A stretch of DNA of 20,759 bases, taken from the NCBI GenBank assembly GCA_035353235.1, contig DAOPZG010000036.1, positions 1-20,759 of the forward strand, written 5' to 3'. The notes under the pieces are model-generated. The model was not told where the DNA came from, searched no databases, and saw only the letters and a list, made by a program, of their open reading frames with translations. This DNA comes from CAXXOK01 sp035353235. GTDB taxonomy: Bacteria; Bacillota; Clostridia; Christensenellales; Aristaeellaceae. Position 1 is the stretch's first letter. The number at the start of each line of letters is the position of its first letter. The translations under genes and the position numbers were made by a program. This document shows positions 13,864 through 20,759 of this stretch, piece after piece.

Positions 13864-15159
13864 TTATTCCTCCTCGTTTCGATTGCGGATTAATTTCCGG
13901 AGCGCTTCCGGCGCATCCGCAAGAGAAACTTCATTTTCTTCCTTTGTACTCATGTTGCGAAGCTTCACCACGCCTTTGGCAATCTCGTCTCCGCCCAGCA
14001 CGGCTACATAGGCTGCCGTCAGCTTGTCGGCATATTTGAATTGTGCCTTCAGGCTGCGCCCCGCATGGTCCATATCCGCTTTCAGACCCGCATGGCGGAA
14101 AGCCATGGTGAGTTCAAAAGCGTTCAACGCCAACTGGCGATCCAGACTGGCCACAAAAACATCCGGCGCGTTGCTGAGCGGCTGAAGCTTCTGTTCTTCC
14201 TGCGGCAGCAGGTCCAGAAGCAGCAGTACGCGTTCCATGCCCATGCCAAAGCCTACCGCAGGAATATCCGGGCCACCAATCTCCTCCACCAGCTTGTCAT
14301 AACGGCCGCCACCGCAAGCGGTCATCGTACCGCTGGGGGTTTCTGCTGTCAGCTCAAACACAGTCTTGGTATAATAATCCAATCCGCGCACAATCCCGGT
14401 ATCCACCACATAGGGCACATCCGCAGCCGTCAGATAGCGCTTCAATTCCTCAAAATGGTCGTGGCATTCGTCGCAAAGCGAGTCGATCATCCGGGGCGCA
14501 TCCGTAATTTCCGCCTGACATTCCGGATTTTTACAGTCCAGTACGCGAAGCGGATTGATATCGATGCGTTCCTGGCAGTCCTTGCACAGTTTGTCCCTTC
14601 GCTCGTTTAAAAACGCGCGCAGCTTCTCCTGATAAGCCGGGCGGCACTTGGGGCATCCTATAGAATTGATACGAAGCGCTACCCCCTGCAGGCCAACACC
14701 GGTCAGAACATCCATCGCGGTTAATATCAGTTCTGCGTCCGCAGAAGCTTCTTTGGCCCCGAAGCATTCCATTCCAAACTGGTGATGCTCCCGGAGACGC
14801 CCTGATTGCGGTGCTTCGTAGCGGAAGTGCGGGGCATACAGATAATAAAGCTTTAGCGGCAACGCCTGCGCGTACAGGCCAGATTCGATAAACGCGCGCA
14901 CCGCTCCTGCGGTCGTTTCCGGCTTCAGCGTTATGGAGCGCCCGCCCTTATCCAGAAAAGTATACATTTCTTTGCGTACCACATCGCTGGACGCACCAGC
15001 CGAACGGGTAAACAGCTCCGTATGTTCAAACACCGGGGTTCGGATTTCCTCGTATCCGGCAAGTCTGGCTTTCTCGCGCATCAGCGCTTCCATCGCCTGA
15101 TACCGGGCGCTTTCCGGCGGCAGTACATCCTTGGTTCCCTTGGGGATTCTCGTTAACAT
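13864..15159 (-). CDS. hisS: Histidine--tRNA ligase
   Basis: Charges tRNA-His. The 431-residue class II synthetase begins LTRIPKGTKDVLPPE and has RPETT-like KPETTAGAVRAF at 79-90 and motif 2 with FRYEAPQSGRLREHHQFG at 112-129. The histidine-specific loop GLDYYTKTVFEL is at 259-270, and GGGRYDKLVEEIGG is followed by GFGMGMER. Between 169 and 232 the insertion domain carries eight cysteines as CPKC, CKDC, C-x4-C and CDEC, a zinc-ribbon-like pattern that I recall from many Clostridia HisRS. I chose the ATG at 15157-15159 because GAGGTG lies 6 bases upstream; the in-frame GTG three codons earlier has no ribosome binding site. It is first in the hisS-aspS operon, about 25 nt from its predicted transcription start. 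Confidence 0.97.
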   Translation of the reverse strand: MLTRIPKGTKDVLPPESARYQAMEALMREKARLAGYEEIRTPVFEHTELFTRSAGASSDVVRKEMYTFLDKGGRSITLKPETTAGAVRAFIESGLYAQALPLKLYYLYAPHFRYEAPQSGRLREHHQFGMECFGAKEASADAELILTAMDVLTGVGLQGVALRINSIGCPKCRPAYQEKLRAFLNERRDKLCKDCQERIDINPLRVLDCKNPECQAEITDAPRMIDSLCDECHDHFEELKRYLTAADVPYVVDTGIVRGLDYYTKTVFELTAETPSGTMTACGGGRYDKLVEEIGGPDIPAVGFGMGMERVLLLLDLLPQEEQKLQPLSNAPDVFVASLDRQLALNAFELTMAFRHAGLKADMDHAGRSLKAQFKYADKLTAAYVAVLGGDEIAKGVVKLRNMSTKEENEVSLADAPEALRKLIRNRNEEE

Positions 15160-15190
15160 CTCGTTCACCTCAAAGCAACGGTTATTGTGG

Positions 15191-15220
15191 ATTATACACG
15201 CGCATTCTCGTAATTGTCAA
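15191..15220 (-). promoter_or_regulatory. Sigma-A promoter of hisS-aspS
   Basis: Both hexamers match the sigma-A consensus exactly: TTGACA (15215-15220) and TATAAT (15191-15196), spaced by 18 bases. The predicted start point near 15184 leaves a leader of only about 25 nt, too short for a T-box riboswitch. Confidence 0.82.
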
Positions 15221-15284
15221 TCAATTCGGCAAGTTTCAGGCTTTTCGCTTCGTCCGATCCGGGATTGTCCAGCATCGGAAGAGA

Positions 15285-15313
15285 AAAGCCATGTGCAATC
15301 CACACATGGCTTT
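15285..15313 (-). terminator. Intrinsic terminator after ftsK/spoIIIE
   Basis: AAAGCCATGTG pairs with CACATGGCTTT, an 11-bp perfect stem with a 7-base loop, 21 nt after the translocase stop codon. It is followed by TCTCTTCC, giving a pyrimidine-rich TTTTCTCTT run. It separates the translocase operon from the hisS promoter. Confidence 0.75.
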
Positions 15314-15334
15314 CTATACCGTCGCAATTCTCCT

Positions 15335-18280
15335 CTAGCGTAACAACATATCTTTCTTTTGCAGGTACTGTTCATAGGTCATCAGGATTTCGCGGGGCTT
15401 GCTTCCGGCGCTTTTGCTTACGATCCCCCGCGCCGCCATGTCGTCAATCAGCCTGCCAGCCCGTGCGTAACCGATCTTCATACGCCGTTGCAGCATACTG
15501 ATGCTGGCTTGTCCGTCCGTAAGCACCATCTCGATCGCTTCCTGCAGACGCTCATCCAGTTCGCCATCCTCCGCGCCATCAGCGTCATCCGGCGCGTCCT
15601 CCGCCCCCTGGCTTTCCATGATTTCGTTGATGCTTTCGTCATAATCCGGCTCGGAGTTTTTACCGATGTAATCAGCCACATTGCTGATTTCCTGATCGCT
15701 TACAAAGCAGCCCTGTACGCGCATGGGTGCTTTCGCTCCCGTCGGATAGTAAAACATGTCGCCGCGCCCTAGCAGTTTCTCGGCCCCGTTCATGTCCAGA
15801 ATCGTTCGGCTGTCGATACTGGAAGCAACCGCAAAAGCAATACGGGAAGGAATATTGGCTTTGATCAGGCCGGTGATCACATTCACTGTGGGTCGCTGGG
15901 TGGCAACCACCACGTGAATGCCGGCCGCGCGCGCCAACTGTGCCAGCCGGATAATGCTTTCCTCCACTTCCTTCTTGCAAGCGATCATCAGGTCGGACAA
16001 TTCGTCGATAATAATCACGATTCGCGGCAGTTTTGGTTCGTCGCCCTTCACCTTGGCGTTATAGGCGGTGATTTCGCGCACGCCTTTGCTTTGCATTTTG
16101 TGGTAACGATCCAGCATTTCCTGCACGGCCCAGGCCAATGCGCCGGACGCTTTGTGCGGATCGCTCACCACAGGGATCAACAGGTGCGGTACGCGGTTAT
16201 ATCCCTGCAGTTCCACAACCTTGGGGTCAATCATAATCATGCGTACTTCGTCCGGAGTAGCCCGGTACAGAAGACTGTTGATGATGGAGTTGATGCAGAC
16301 CGACTTGCCGCTTCCGGTTTGACCGGCAATCAGCAGGTGGGGCATCTTGGCCAGATCACAGATGATCGGGCGTCCCGCAATGTCCTTGCCAAGCGCGACG
16401 GACAGCGGAGATTTGGCATTGGTCATTTCCTGGCTGGTCAGCACTTCCGCCAGCGATACGCTGATGATTTCCTTGTTAGGCACTTCAACACCAAACAGGT
16501 TGGTGCCCGGAATCGGCACCTCAATACGCACGCCGCCGTTGGCCGCCATATCCAGCGCGATGTTATCCGCAATGTTCATGATGCGTTTTACGTTGATGCC
16601 GCTGGAGATCAAACCCAGTTCAAAACGTGTCACCGCGGGGCCGTGCGTAACGCGCTGCACCTGCGCTGGGATGCCAAAGCTCTCCAGCGTCTGTTCCAGT
16701 TTGGCCGCGTTGGCGCGATCCAGTTCCCGTGTGTCCGGCAATGTCTGCGTCTGGAGATTCAACAGTTCAATCATCGGATAGGGGTATGGTTTAGCTCTTC
16801 GATCCTCTGTTTTTTCAGGAGTATTTTGAGTTTTTTGCGGTATTTTCAGGTCTGGCGTGTCCAGCTTCTGACCACTCATAGGCAAAAACGAATCCTCTGC
16901 CTGCACAGGCTTTTTATAAGCAGCGTAAGGGTCCCGCGCCTTGGGTGTGTCCCGGGTTTCCGGTTGTGATTCCGGAGAGCGGTAAGCAGCCGTCTGGTTG
17001 GCATAAGCAATCTGTTCAGGCGAAAGAGTGCGGGGCGTTTGAGCGGTCTGAGGTTCTCCGGTACCCGGGAATTGATCACGTTCACCGATCTGAGGGCGCG
17101 CTTTTCTCGCTGCCGCCTTCAGGCGCGCCTCATCTACTGAATAAGCCGTATCGGTTTGTCCGCCGCTTTCAGCATCGTTGATCCGGCGATTCAGTTCCTC
17201 TTTCTGCTTTCTGTTCTCTTCCATCTTGCGCAATGCTCTGTCCATATCCCGATCCCCGGTGCGGGCAGGCTGCGCCGGTTTTGGCGCTGCCGGTTCTGCC
17301 TGGGAAGGCTCCGTTCTGGATGCGGGGGTATTCTTCAGTTTCCATTTGGGAGTGGTTGCCCCGTCCGGCATCTCCGGAATAATCATTTCGTCATATAGCG
17401 GCGCCGCAGGCGCAGTTGCCATGTTGGGAAACACCATCTGCTGACTGTTCACGGTCGGAACCCCTTGCGGCCAGGCCGGCATCCCCGCAAAAGCAGGATA
17501 TCCCTGAGGCATGGAGACCTGCTGGCTGGGCTTTTGCGGCATATCCGGTATGGTAGTGCTTGCGGCCGCTGCTTGTTCGGGTTGATTTTCGATAGTTTCC
17601 CGAGCTTTTAATTGTTTCTCATAAGCCCGTTGTGCCCGTTTTTGTTCCCGCGCTTCCAGACGCTGATCCGAATTTTCCCGGTAATGTTTCAGCCAGCCGA
17701 GCACATCGAACTTGGAGAAGAAAAGTACACATACAAGACTGACTCCACTTAAGATCACTACACCGGGAACGACCCCTGTGAAGGTCCAAAGCGGCCATGC
17801 GGTAATCATTCCAAACGCACCGCCAAAAGCGCCGCTGGTGCTGCAAATTTGGTATCCCGCCGTAATAATCGGCCAATAACCCTTCGGGTCTGCTATCGGC
17901 GGCGTAATTTTCTGGTTGTAGGCAATTGTATATTCCATCATTGAGAAGGTGCCAACCTGACTGAGCAGGTTGAAAATGCCCATCACACAGAAAAACAACA
18001 GACTAAGCAGCACGTAAGCGCGCAGCGGCGCTTTGCGTCGTGCCGAAAAAGCCGCCAGCGCCCCTCCCCAGATAAGAAACAGCGGGATCCCGATGCATAA
18101 AGCGCCTCCCAGTCCCTGCATGACCTGCCTGACGATCGTAAACACAGCGCCTTTGATGCCACCTACGATCGCAATCAACGAAAGCGCGCCGATCGCAATT
18201 AATAGGATACCAAAAACGCTTCGGTACAGCAGGCTGTCCGAATCATAGGTTTTTGCCCGGCCTCTTTTCCCGCTTGCCAT
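15335..18280 (-). CDS. ftsK: DNA translocase, FtsK/SpoIIIE family
   Basis: A membrane-anchored hexameric ATPase that pumps chromosomal DNA through the septum at division and, in spore formers, into the forespore. The 981-residue protein has about four transmembrane helices (roughly 20-42, 52-78, 86-108 and 165-190). A linker of about 300 residues rich in Pro, Gln and charged residues (200-500) follows. The motor then shows Walker A GQTGSGKS at 653-660 and Walker B IVIIIDELSDL at 754-764. The C-terminal gamma winged helix (about 910-981) includes SISMLQRRMKIGYARAGRLI, which reads KOPS/SRS-type DNA sites. Bacillus SpoIIIE is about 790 residues, so the linker is long. The ATG at 18278-18280 has GGAGG 4 bases upstream; an ATG five codons earlier has no such site. 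It lies 25 nt after the secreted DUF3298-like gene. Confidence 0.95.
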   Translation of the reverse strand: MASGKRGRAKTYDSDSLLYRSVFGILLIAIGALSLIAIVGGIKGAVFTIVRQVMQGLGGALCIGIPLFLIWGGALAAFSARRKAPLRAYVLLSLLFFCVMGIFNLLSQVGTFSMMEYTIAYNQKITPPIADPKGYWPIITAGYQICSTSGAFGGAFGMITAWPLWTFTGVVPGVVILSGVSLVCVLFFSKFDVLGWLKHYRENSDQRLEAREQKRAQRAYEKQLKARETIENQPEQAAAASTTIPDMPQKPSQQVSMPQGYPAFAGMPAWPQGVPTVNSQQMVFPNMATAPAAPLYDEMIIPEMPDGATTPKWKLKNTPASRTEPSQAEPAAPKPAQPARTGDRDMDRALRKMEENRKQKEELNRRINDAESGGQTDTAYSVDEARLKAAARKARPQIGERDQFPGTGEPQTAQTPRTLSPEQIAYANQTAAYRSPESQPETRDTPKARDPYAAYKKPVQAEDSFLPMSGQKLDTPDLKIPQKTQNTPEKTEDRRAKPYPYPMIELLNLQTQTLPDTRELDRANAAKLEQTLESFGIPAQVQRVTHGPAVTRFELGLISSGINVKRIMNIADNIALDMAANGGVRIEVPIPGTNLFGVEVPNKEIISVSLAEVLTSQEMTNAKSPLSVALGKDIAGRPIICDLAKMPHLLIAGQTGSGKSVCINSIINSLLYRATPDEVRMIMIDPKVVELQGYNRVPHLLIPVVSDPHKASGALAWAVQEMLDRYHKMQSKGVREITAYNAKVKGDEPKLPRIVIIIDELSDLMIACKKEVEESIIRLAQLARAAGIHVVVATQRPTVNVITGLIKANIPSRIAFAVASSIDSRTILDMNGAEKLLGRGDMFYYPTGAKAPMRVQGCFVSDQEISNVADYIGKNSEPDYDESINEIMESQGAEDAPDDADGAEDGELDERLQEAIEMVLTDGQASISMLQRRMKIGYARAGRLIDDMAARGIVSKSAGSKPREILMTYEQYLQKKDMLLR

Positions 18281-18305
18281 ATTGCCTCCGCGCATTTTGT
18301 ATTAA

Positions 18306-19487
18306 TCAGTCAGATATCCGAACCGCGTATAAAATGTCGTTCTCATCGGCATACATCAGTAACTGATGGTTCCCGAGGGTATAATAATCCGCGGTACCAA
18401 CCGGTAAGCTGTAATCGTATGCCAACGTCTCGTCAAATGAAACGGTGCTGTTCGGTTCGCCAAGCACTTCCCGCCAGCGTTTCTGAGTGGTCACTCCCGT
18501 TTGCAATCCGAAAAAGTTAACCCTTAAGCTGAGCAAACCTTCCGCTTTCGATTGATCATATCCGGCCGTTAAGGCATCGGACAATATAAGCATCTGACGA
18601 AATTGAGGCGCCTCCATCTGATAATATCGGCCTCCCGGATACTGGTCCGGCTGGCGGAGCAAACGGTAGCGTTGAACAAGATCAGTCATCGCATCGCCAA
18701 TCTTGACCGGAAAATGAGGCAACATGCCGTTTTGCACTGCTTCTTCGATCTTTTTCTTTGTTTCCGCATCATTTAGCGGTTGGGGGAACGCACCGAGTCT
18801 GGCAGGCAGGCTATCCGCGGAGGAGATCAGGTCATCCGCCAGTTCCCAGTAGTCAAACTGCGCGGCTCCGCAGAATCCGCTGAGTAAGGAGAATTGATTC
18901 GCCGGGTAATAAAATGTGATCCCGTCTGCGTTGACGGAGAAGTTATCTCTTGGCAGGGGGGCAAGGGAAGCATTCACCAGATAAGCAGAGAGATCGTCCC
19001 CAATCGTATCCTGAAGAATGCTTTCCATATGGCTGGCTGCCGTATCCGGGTTGGTAAAGAAATCCGCGAATGTCAACGCTCTTCCGGTTGCCAGATCATA
19101 ATTCAGCGTCGTGTACTCCTGCCCGTTCCGGCCGTTCTCCATAATCCCAAACGCGCTGATTACAGTGGAAAAAACCCCGTCCCCCACATAGGTCTCGTAG
19201 CGAACCTGCAACCCGCTCGAGCCGGATTTCAGTGTGGAGAGCGTAACCATCCGCTGAGCGATTTTCGCTTTCTCGACAATCGTATTATTGATCGCCTGCT
19301 GCATTTTTTCATCGGACAGGCCTTCCAGCTGCGGGTATCTTACAGCGTTGTCACCAATCACAGTCGAAACATCTTTCACGGTCGGTTGCACAGGTTCGGC
19401 AGTCGCGCAGAAAACGGACTGTGATATTATCAATGTCATGATGCAGAGCCATAAAAACACACGTTTCATTCGCTTCAAAACGGTCAT
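18306..19487 (-). CDS. Secreted DUF4163/DUF3298 (RsiV/PdaC-like) domain protein
   Basis: A 393-residue exported protein of unknown role. It starts with a signal peptide: basic MTVLKRMKRV, a hydrophobic core at 11-26 and a probable cleavage after CATA near residue 30. Residues about 60-150 resemble DUF4163, with YETYVGDGVFSTVISAFG at 97-114 and then TLNYDLATGRALTFADFF. Residues about 150-235 resemble DUF3298, with a NADGITFYYPANQFSLLSGF segment. These domains occur in RsiV anti-sigma factors and in the deacetylase PdaC, but this protein has neither a cytoplasmic anti-sigma part nor a deacetylase domain. The C-terminal part (about 240-393) I do not recognise. The ATG has AGGAGGGG 5 bases upstream. 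It is first in an operon with ftsK/spoIIIE, suggesting an envelope-linked role. Domain names are from memory. Confidence 0.75.
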   Translation of the reverse strand: MTVLKRMKRVFLWLCIMTLIISQSVFCATAEPVQPTVKDVSTVIGDNAVRYPQLEGLSDEKMQQAINNTIVEKAKIAQRMVTLSTLKSGSSGLQVRYETYVGDGVFSTVISAFGIMENGRNGQEYTTLNYDLATGRALTFADFFTNPDTAASHMESILQDTIGDDLSAYLVNASLAPLPRDNFSVNADGITFYYPANQFSLLSGFCGAAQFDYWELADDLISSADSLPARLGAFPQPLNDAETKKKIEEAVQNGMLPHFPVKIGDAMTDLVQRYRLLRQPDQYPGGRYYQMEAPQFRQMLILSDALTAGYDQSKAEGLLSLRVNFFGLQTGVTTQKRWREVLGEPNSTVSFDETLAYDYSLPVGTADYYTLGNHQLLMYADENDILYAVRISD

Positions 19488-19510
19488 CGCAACCCCTCCT
19501 CATTTAAATT

Positions 19511-19539
19511 ATTATACCGCATCAACAAGTGTGTTGCAA
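19511..19539 (-). promoter_or_regulatory. Sigma-A promoter of the DUF3298-like gene and ftsK
   Basis: -10 is a perfect TATAAT (19511-19516) and -35 is TTGCAA (19534-19539, 4 of 6), with a 17-base spacer. The predicted start point is near 19504, about 17 nt upstream of the start codon, giving a very short leader that begins close to the ribosome binding site. Confidence 0.68.
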
Positions 19540-19582
19540 GGTTGTTACGACTTATCGGCCATGTATTCAAAACTTCCTGCTT

Positions 19583-19711
19583 AATTGTCATAAGTTGCGA
19601 TTTCTTTTCGCCACATCAATACTCCGCGCTCCTTGCGCGTATAAAACGCGGACTTCTGAATCGTTCCTCTTTTCACAAAGCGTTTCTCGGTGTAAAATAA
19701 GAATGACAATT
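19583..19711. repeat. Inverted repeat flanking the fprA upstream region
   Basis: AATTGTCAT at 19583-19591 and its exact complement ATGACAATT at 19703-19711 bracket the predicted fprA promoter. A second, small inverted repeat, CGCGC-5 nt-GCGCG, lies at 19625-19639. Nine-base matches at this distance can arise by chance, so any operator role is speculative. Confidence 0.3.
19670..19698 (+). promoter_or_regulatory. Probable promoter of the flavodiiron protein gene
   Basis: -35 TTTTCA (19670-19675, 4 of 6), a 17-base spacer and -10 TAAAAT (19693-19698, 5 of 6). It lies about 31 nt upstream of the fprA ATG and is divergent from the DUF3298-like promoter. Confidence 0.5.
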
Positions 19712-19729
19712 GACAAGGGAGGTTCCATA

Positions 19730-20759
19730 ATGAACTGTACTCGCCGCATCACGGATGATTTGCTGTATATCGGCGGAAGCGATCGCAGGCTTGCCAAGTT
19801 TGAGAATCAGTTTCCGCTTCCACGTGGGATTTCATACAACTCCTATCTGCTGCTGGATCAACAGACTGTATTACTGGATACCGTAGACCACGCGGTATCT
19901 GATATTTTCTTTGAGAACCTGTCCGAGGGGCTTTCGGGTCGGAAGCTGAATTATGTGATTGTTCAGCATATGGAGCCTGATCATGCCGCGACCCTGATGG
20001 ATCTGATTCTTCGTTATCCGGGCACAACCATTATCTGTACCGCAATTGCCGCAAAGATGATCGGCCAATTTTTTGGGAAGCAGGAAACGCTAACCATACA
20101 AACCGTCAACGGCGGCGATACGCTGGATATTGGCACCCGGAAGCTGACGTTTATCACAGCGCCCATGGTTCACTGGCCGGAAGTAATGGTTACATATGAT
20201 CCGCTGGAACGCACTCTGTTCTCCGCAGATGCCTTTGGCACATTTGGAGCGCTTGGCGGTAATCTTTATGCCGATGAGTTGAATTTTGAAACAGAGTGGT
20301 TGTCGGATGCGCGGCGTTATTACGCGAATATTATCGGTAAATATGGTCCTCAGGTACAAACTCTGCTAAAAAAAGCGGACGATCTGGACATTTCCAGAAT
20401 CTGTTCTCTGCACGGTCCGATCTGGCGGAAAAATATCCCCTGGTATATCGATAAATATCGTCTTTGGAGCACGTATGAGCCCGAGGAGAAGGGTGTTCTG
20501 GTTTTATATGGTTCTATCTACGGGCACACACAGAACGCAGCGGAGGTTCTGGCCGCGAAACTTGCGGATCAGGGTGTGCGTGTCGCGCTTTTTGATGTGT
20601 CCGTTACAGATATTGGTGATCTTCTGTCGGAGACGTGGCGCTTCAGCCATATCGTATTGGCGTGTGCCACTTACAATGCCGGGATATTCCCGCCAATGGA
20701 ACAATACCTGCTGGATATCCGCTCGCATAATTTGCAGAATCGAACATTTGCAATCCTGC
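19730..20759 (+). CDS. fprA: Flavodiiron protein FprA (A-type flavoprotein), runs off the right edge
   Basis: Flavodiiron proteins reduce O2 to water or NO to N2O and protect anaerobes from both. The frame is open from the ATG at 19730 to the window end, giving the first 343 residues. The metallo-beta-lactamase-like domain (about 1-245) keeps every diiron ligand: H80, E82, D84 and H85 in HMEPDH, H148 in MVHWPE, D167 in SADAFG, and H228 in SLHGPIW. A flavodoxin domain starts near 254 with VLVLYGSIYGHTQNAAEV, the FMN phosphate-binding loop. Class A proteins are about 400 residues, so most of the gene is here; any C-terminal rubredoxin would be beyond the edge. The start has GGGAGG 6 bases upstream. 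It is the only plus-strand gene and has its own promoter. Confidence 0.95.
   Translation, partial: MNCTRRITDDLLYIGGSDRRLAKFENQFPLPRGISYNSYLLLDQQTVLLDTVDHAVSDIFFENLSEGLSGRKLNYVIVQHMEPDHAATLMDLILRYPGTTIICTAIAAKMIGQFFGKQETLTIQTVNGGDTLDIGTRKLTFITAPMVHWPEVMVTYDPLERTLFSADAFGTFGALGGNLYADELNFETEWLSDARRYYANIIGKYGPQVQTLLKKADDLDISRICSLHGPIWRKNIPWYIDKYRLWSTYEPEEKGVLVLYGSIYGHTQNAAEVLAAKLADQGVRVALFDVSVTDIGDLLSETWRFSHIVLACATYNAGIFPPMEQYLLDIRSHNLQNRTFAIL

Noticed and set aside
13074..14039. A 321-residue plus-strand open frame opposite aspS and hisS
   Set aside because: It is antisense to clear synthetase motifs and has no domain of its own.
15914..16969. A 351-residue plus-strand open frame opposite ftsK
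   Set aside because: It overlaps the Walker A and B region of the translocase on the other strand and is His/Gln/Arg-rich without motifs.
19588..19797. A 69-residue minus-strand open frame overlapping the fprA start and promoter
   Set aside because: It overlaps the 5' end of a confident gene, has no good ribosome binding site and no family likeness.

Overview
The window looks like chromosomal DNA of an anaerobic member of the Firmicutes, most likely class Clostridia. The grounds are the gene order asp23-amaP-DUF2273-nusB-(TsaD-like)-folD-xseA-xseB-ispA, a CggR-type glycolysis regulator next to pgk, a SpoIIIE-type DNA translocase, a flavodiiron protein, and strong AGGAGG-type ribosome binding sites. 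It looks like core genome. I see no insertion sequence, phage gene, tRNA, rRNA or CRISPR array. Apart from the last kilobase, every gene is on the minus strand, so the window is described in transcription order from the right.

Right end (19500-20759): a flavodiiron protein gene runs rightward off the window, divergent from a secreted DUF3298-like protein gene. That gene forms an operon with a SpoIIIE/FtsK translocase, which ends in an intrinsic terminator (15285-15313).

Middle (12087-15220): hisS-aspS is transcribed from a promoter with perfect consensus hexamers and a leader too short for a T-box. A second promoter (12016-12044) starts a probable 12-gene operon: asp23, amaP, DUF2273, nusB, a TsaD-like paralogue, folD, xseA, xseB, ispA, a divergent-PAP2 protein fused to a second membrane domain, a cysteine desulfurase and thiI. 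Spacing is tight throughout (4 nt overlap to 75 nt). A 12-bp hairpin directly after asp23 probably lowers expression of everything downstream. The operon mixes envelope-associated Asp23/AmaP, transcription antitermination (NusB), C1 metabolism (FolD), exonuclease VII, FPP synthesis and tRNA thiolation (desulfurase plus ThiI).

Left end (1-1740): cggR, with a well-formed sigma-A promoter and a CggR-like operator just downstream of the predicted start point, followed by the 5' part of pgk. gapA, which usually sits between these two genes in Bacillus-type operons, is absent from this position.

I found no clearly new biological system. The items most worth a second look are the DUF212 fusion with a strong internal start site, the TsaD-like paralogue that keeps its metal-binding HxEGH motif, the asp23/amaP hairpin, the CggR operator with the altered operon order, and an unexplained open frame in the ftsK-hisS gap. 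All assignments come from reading motifs in the sequence; no database search was run.
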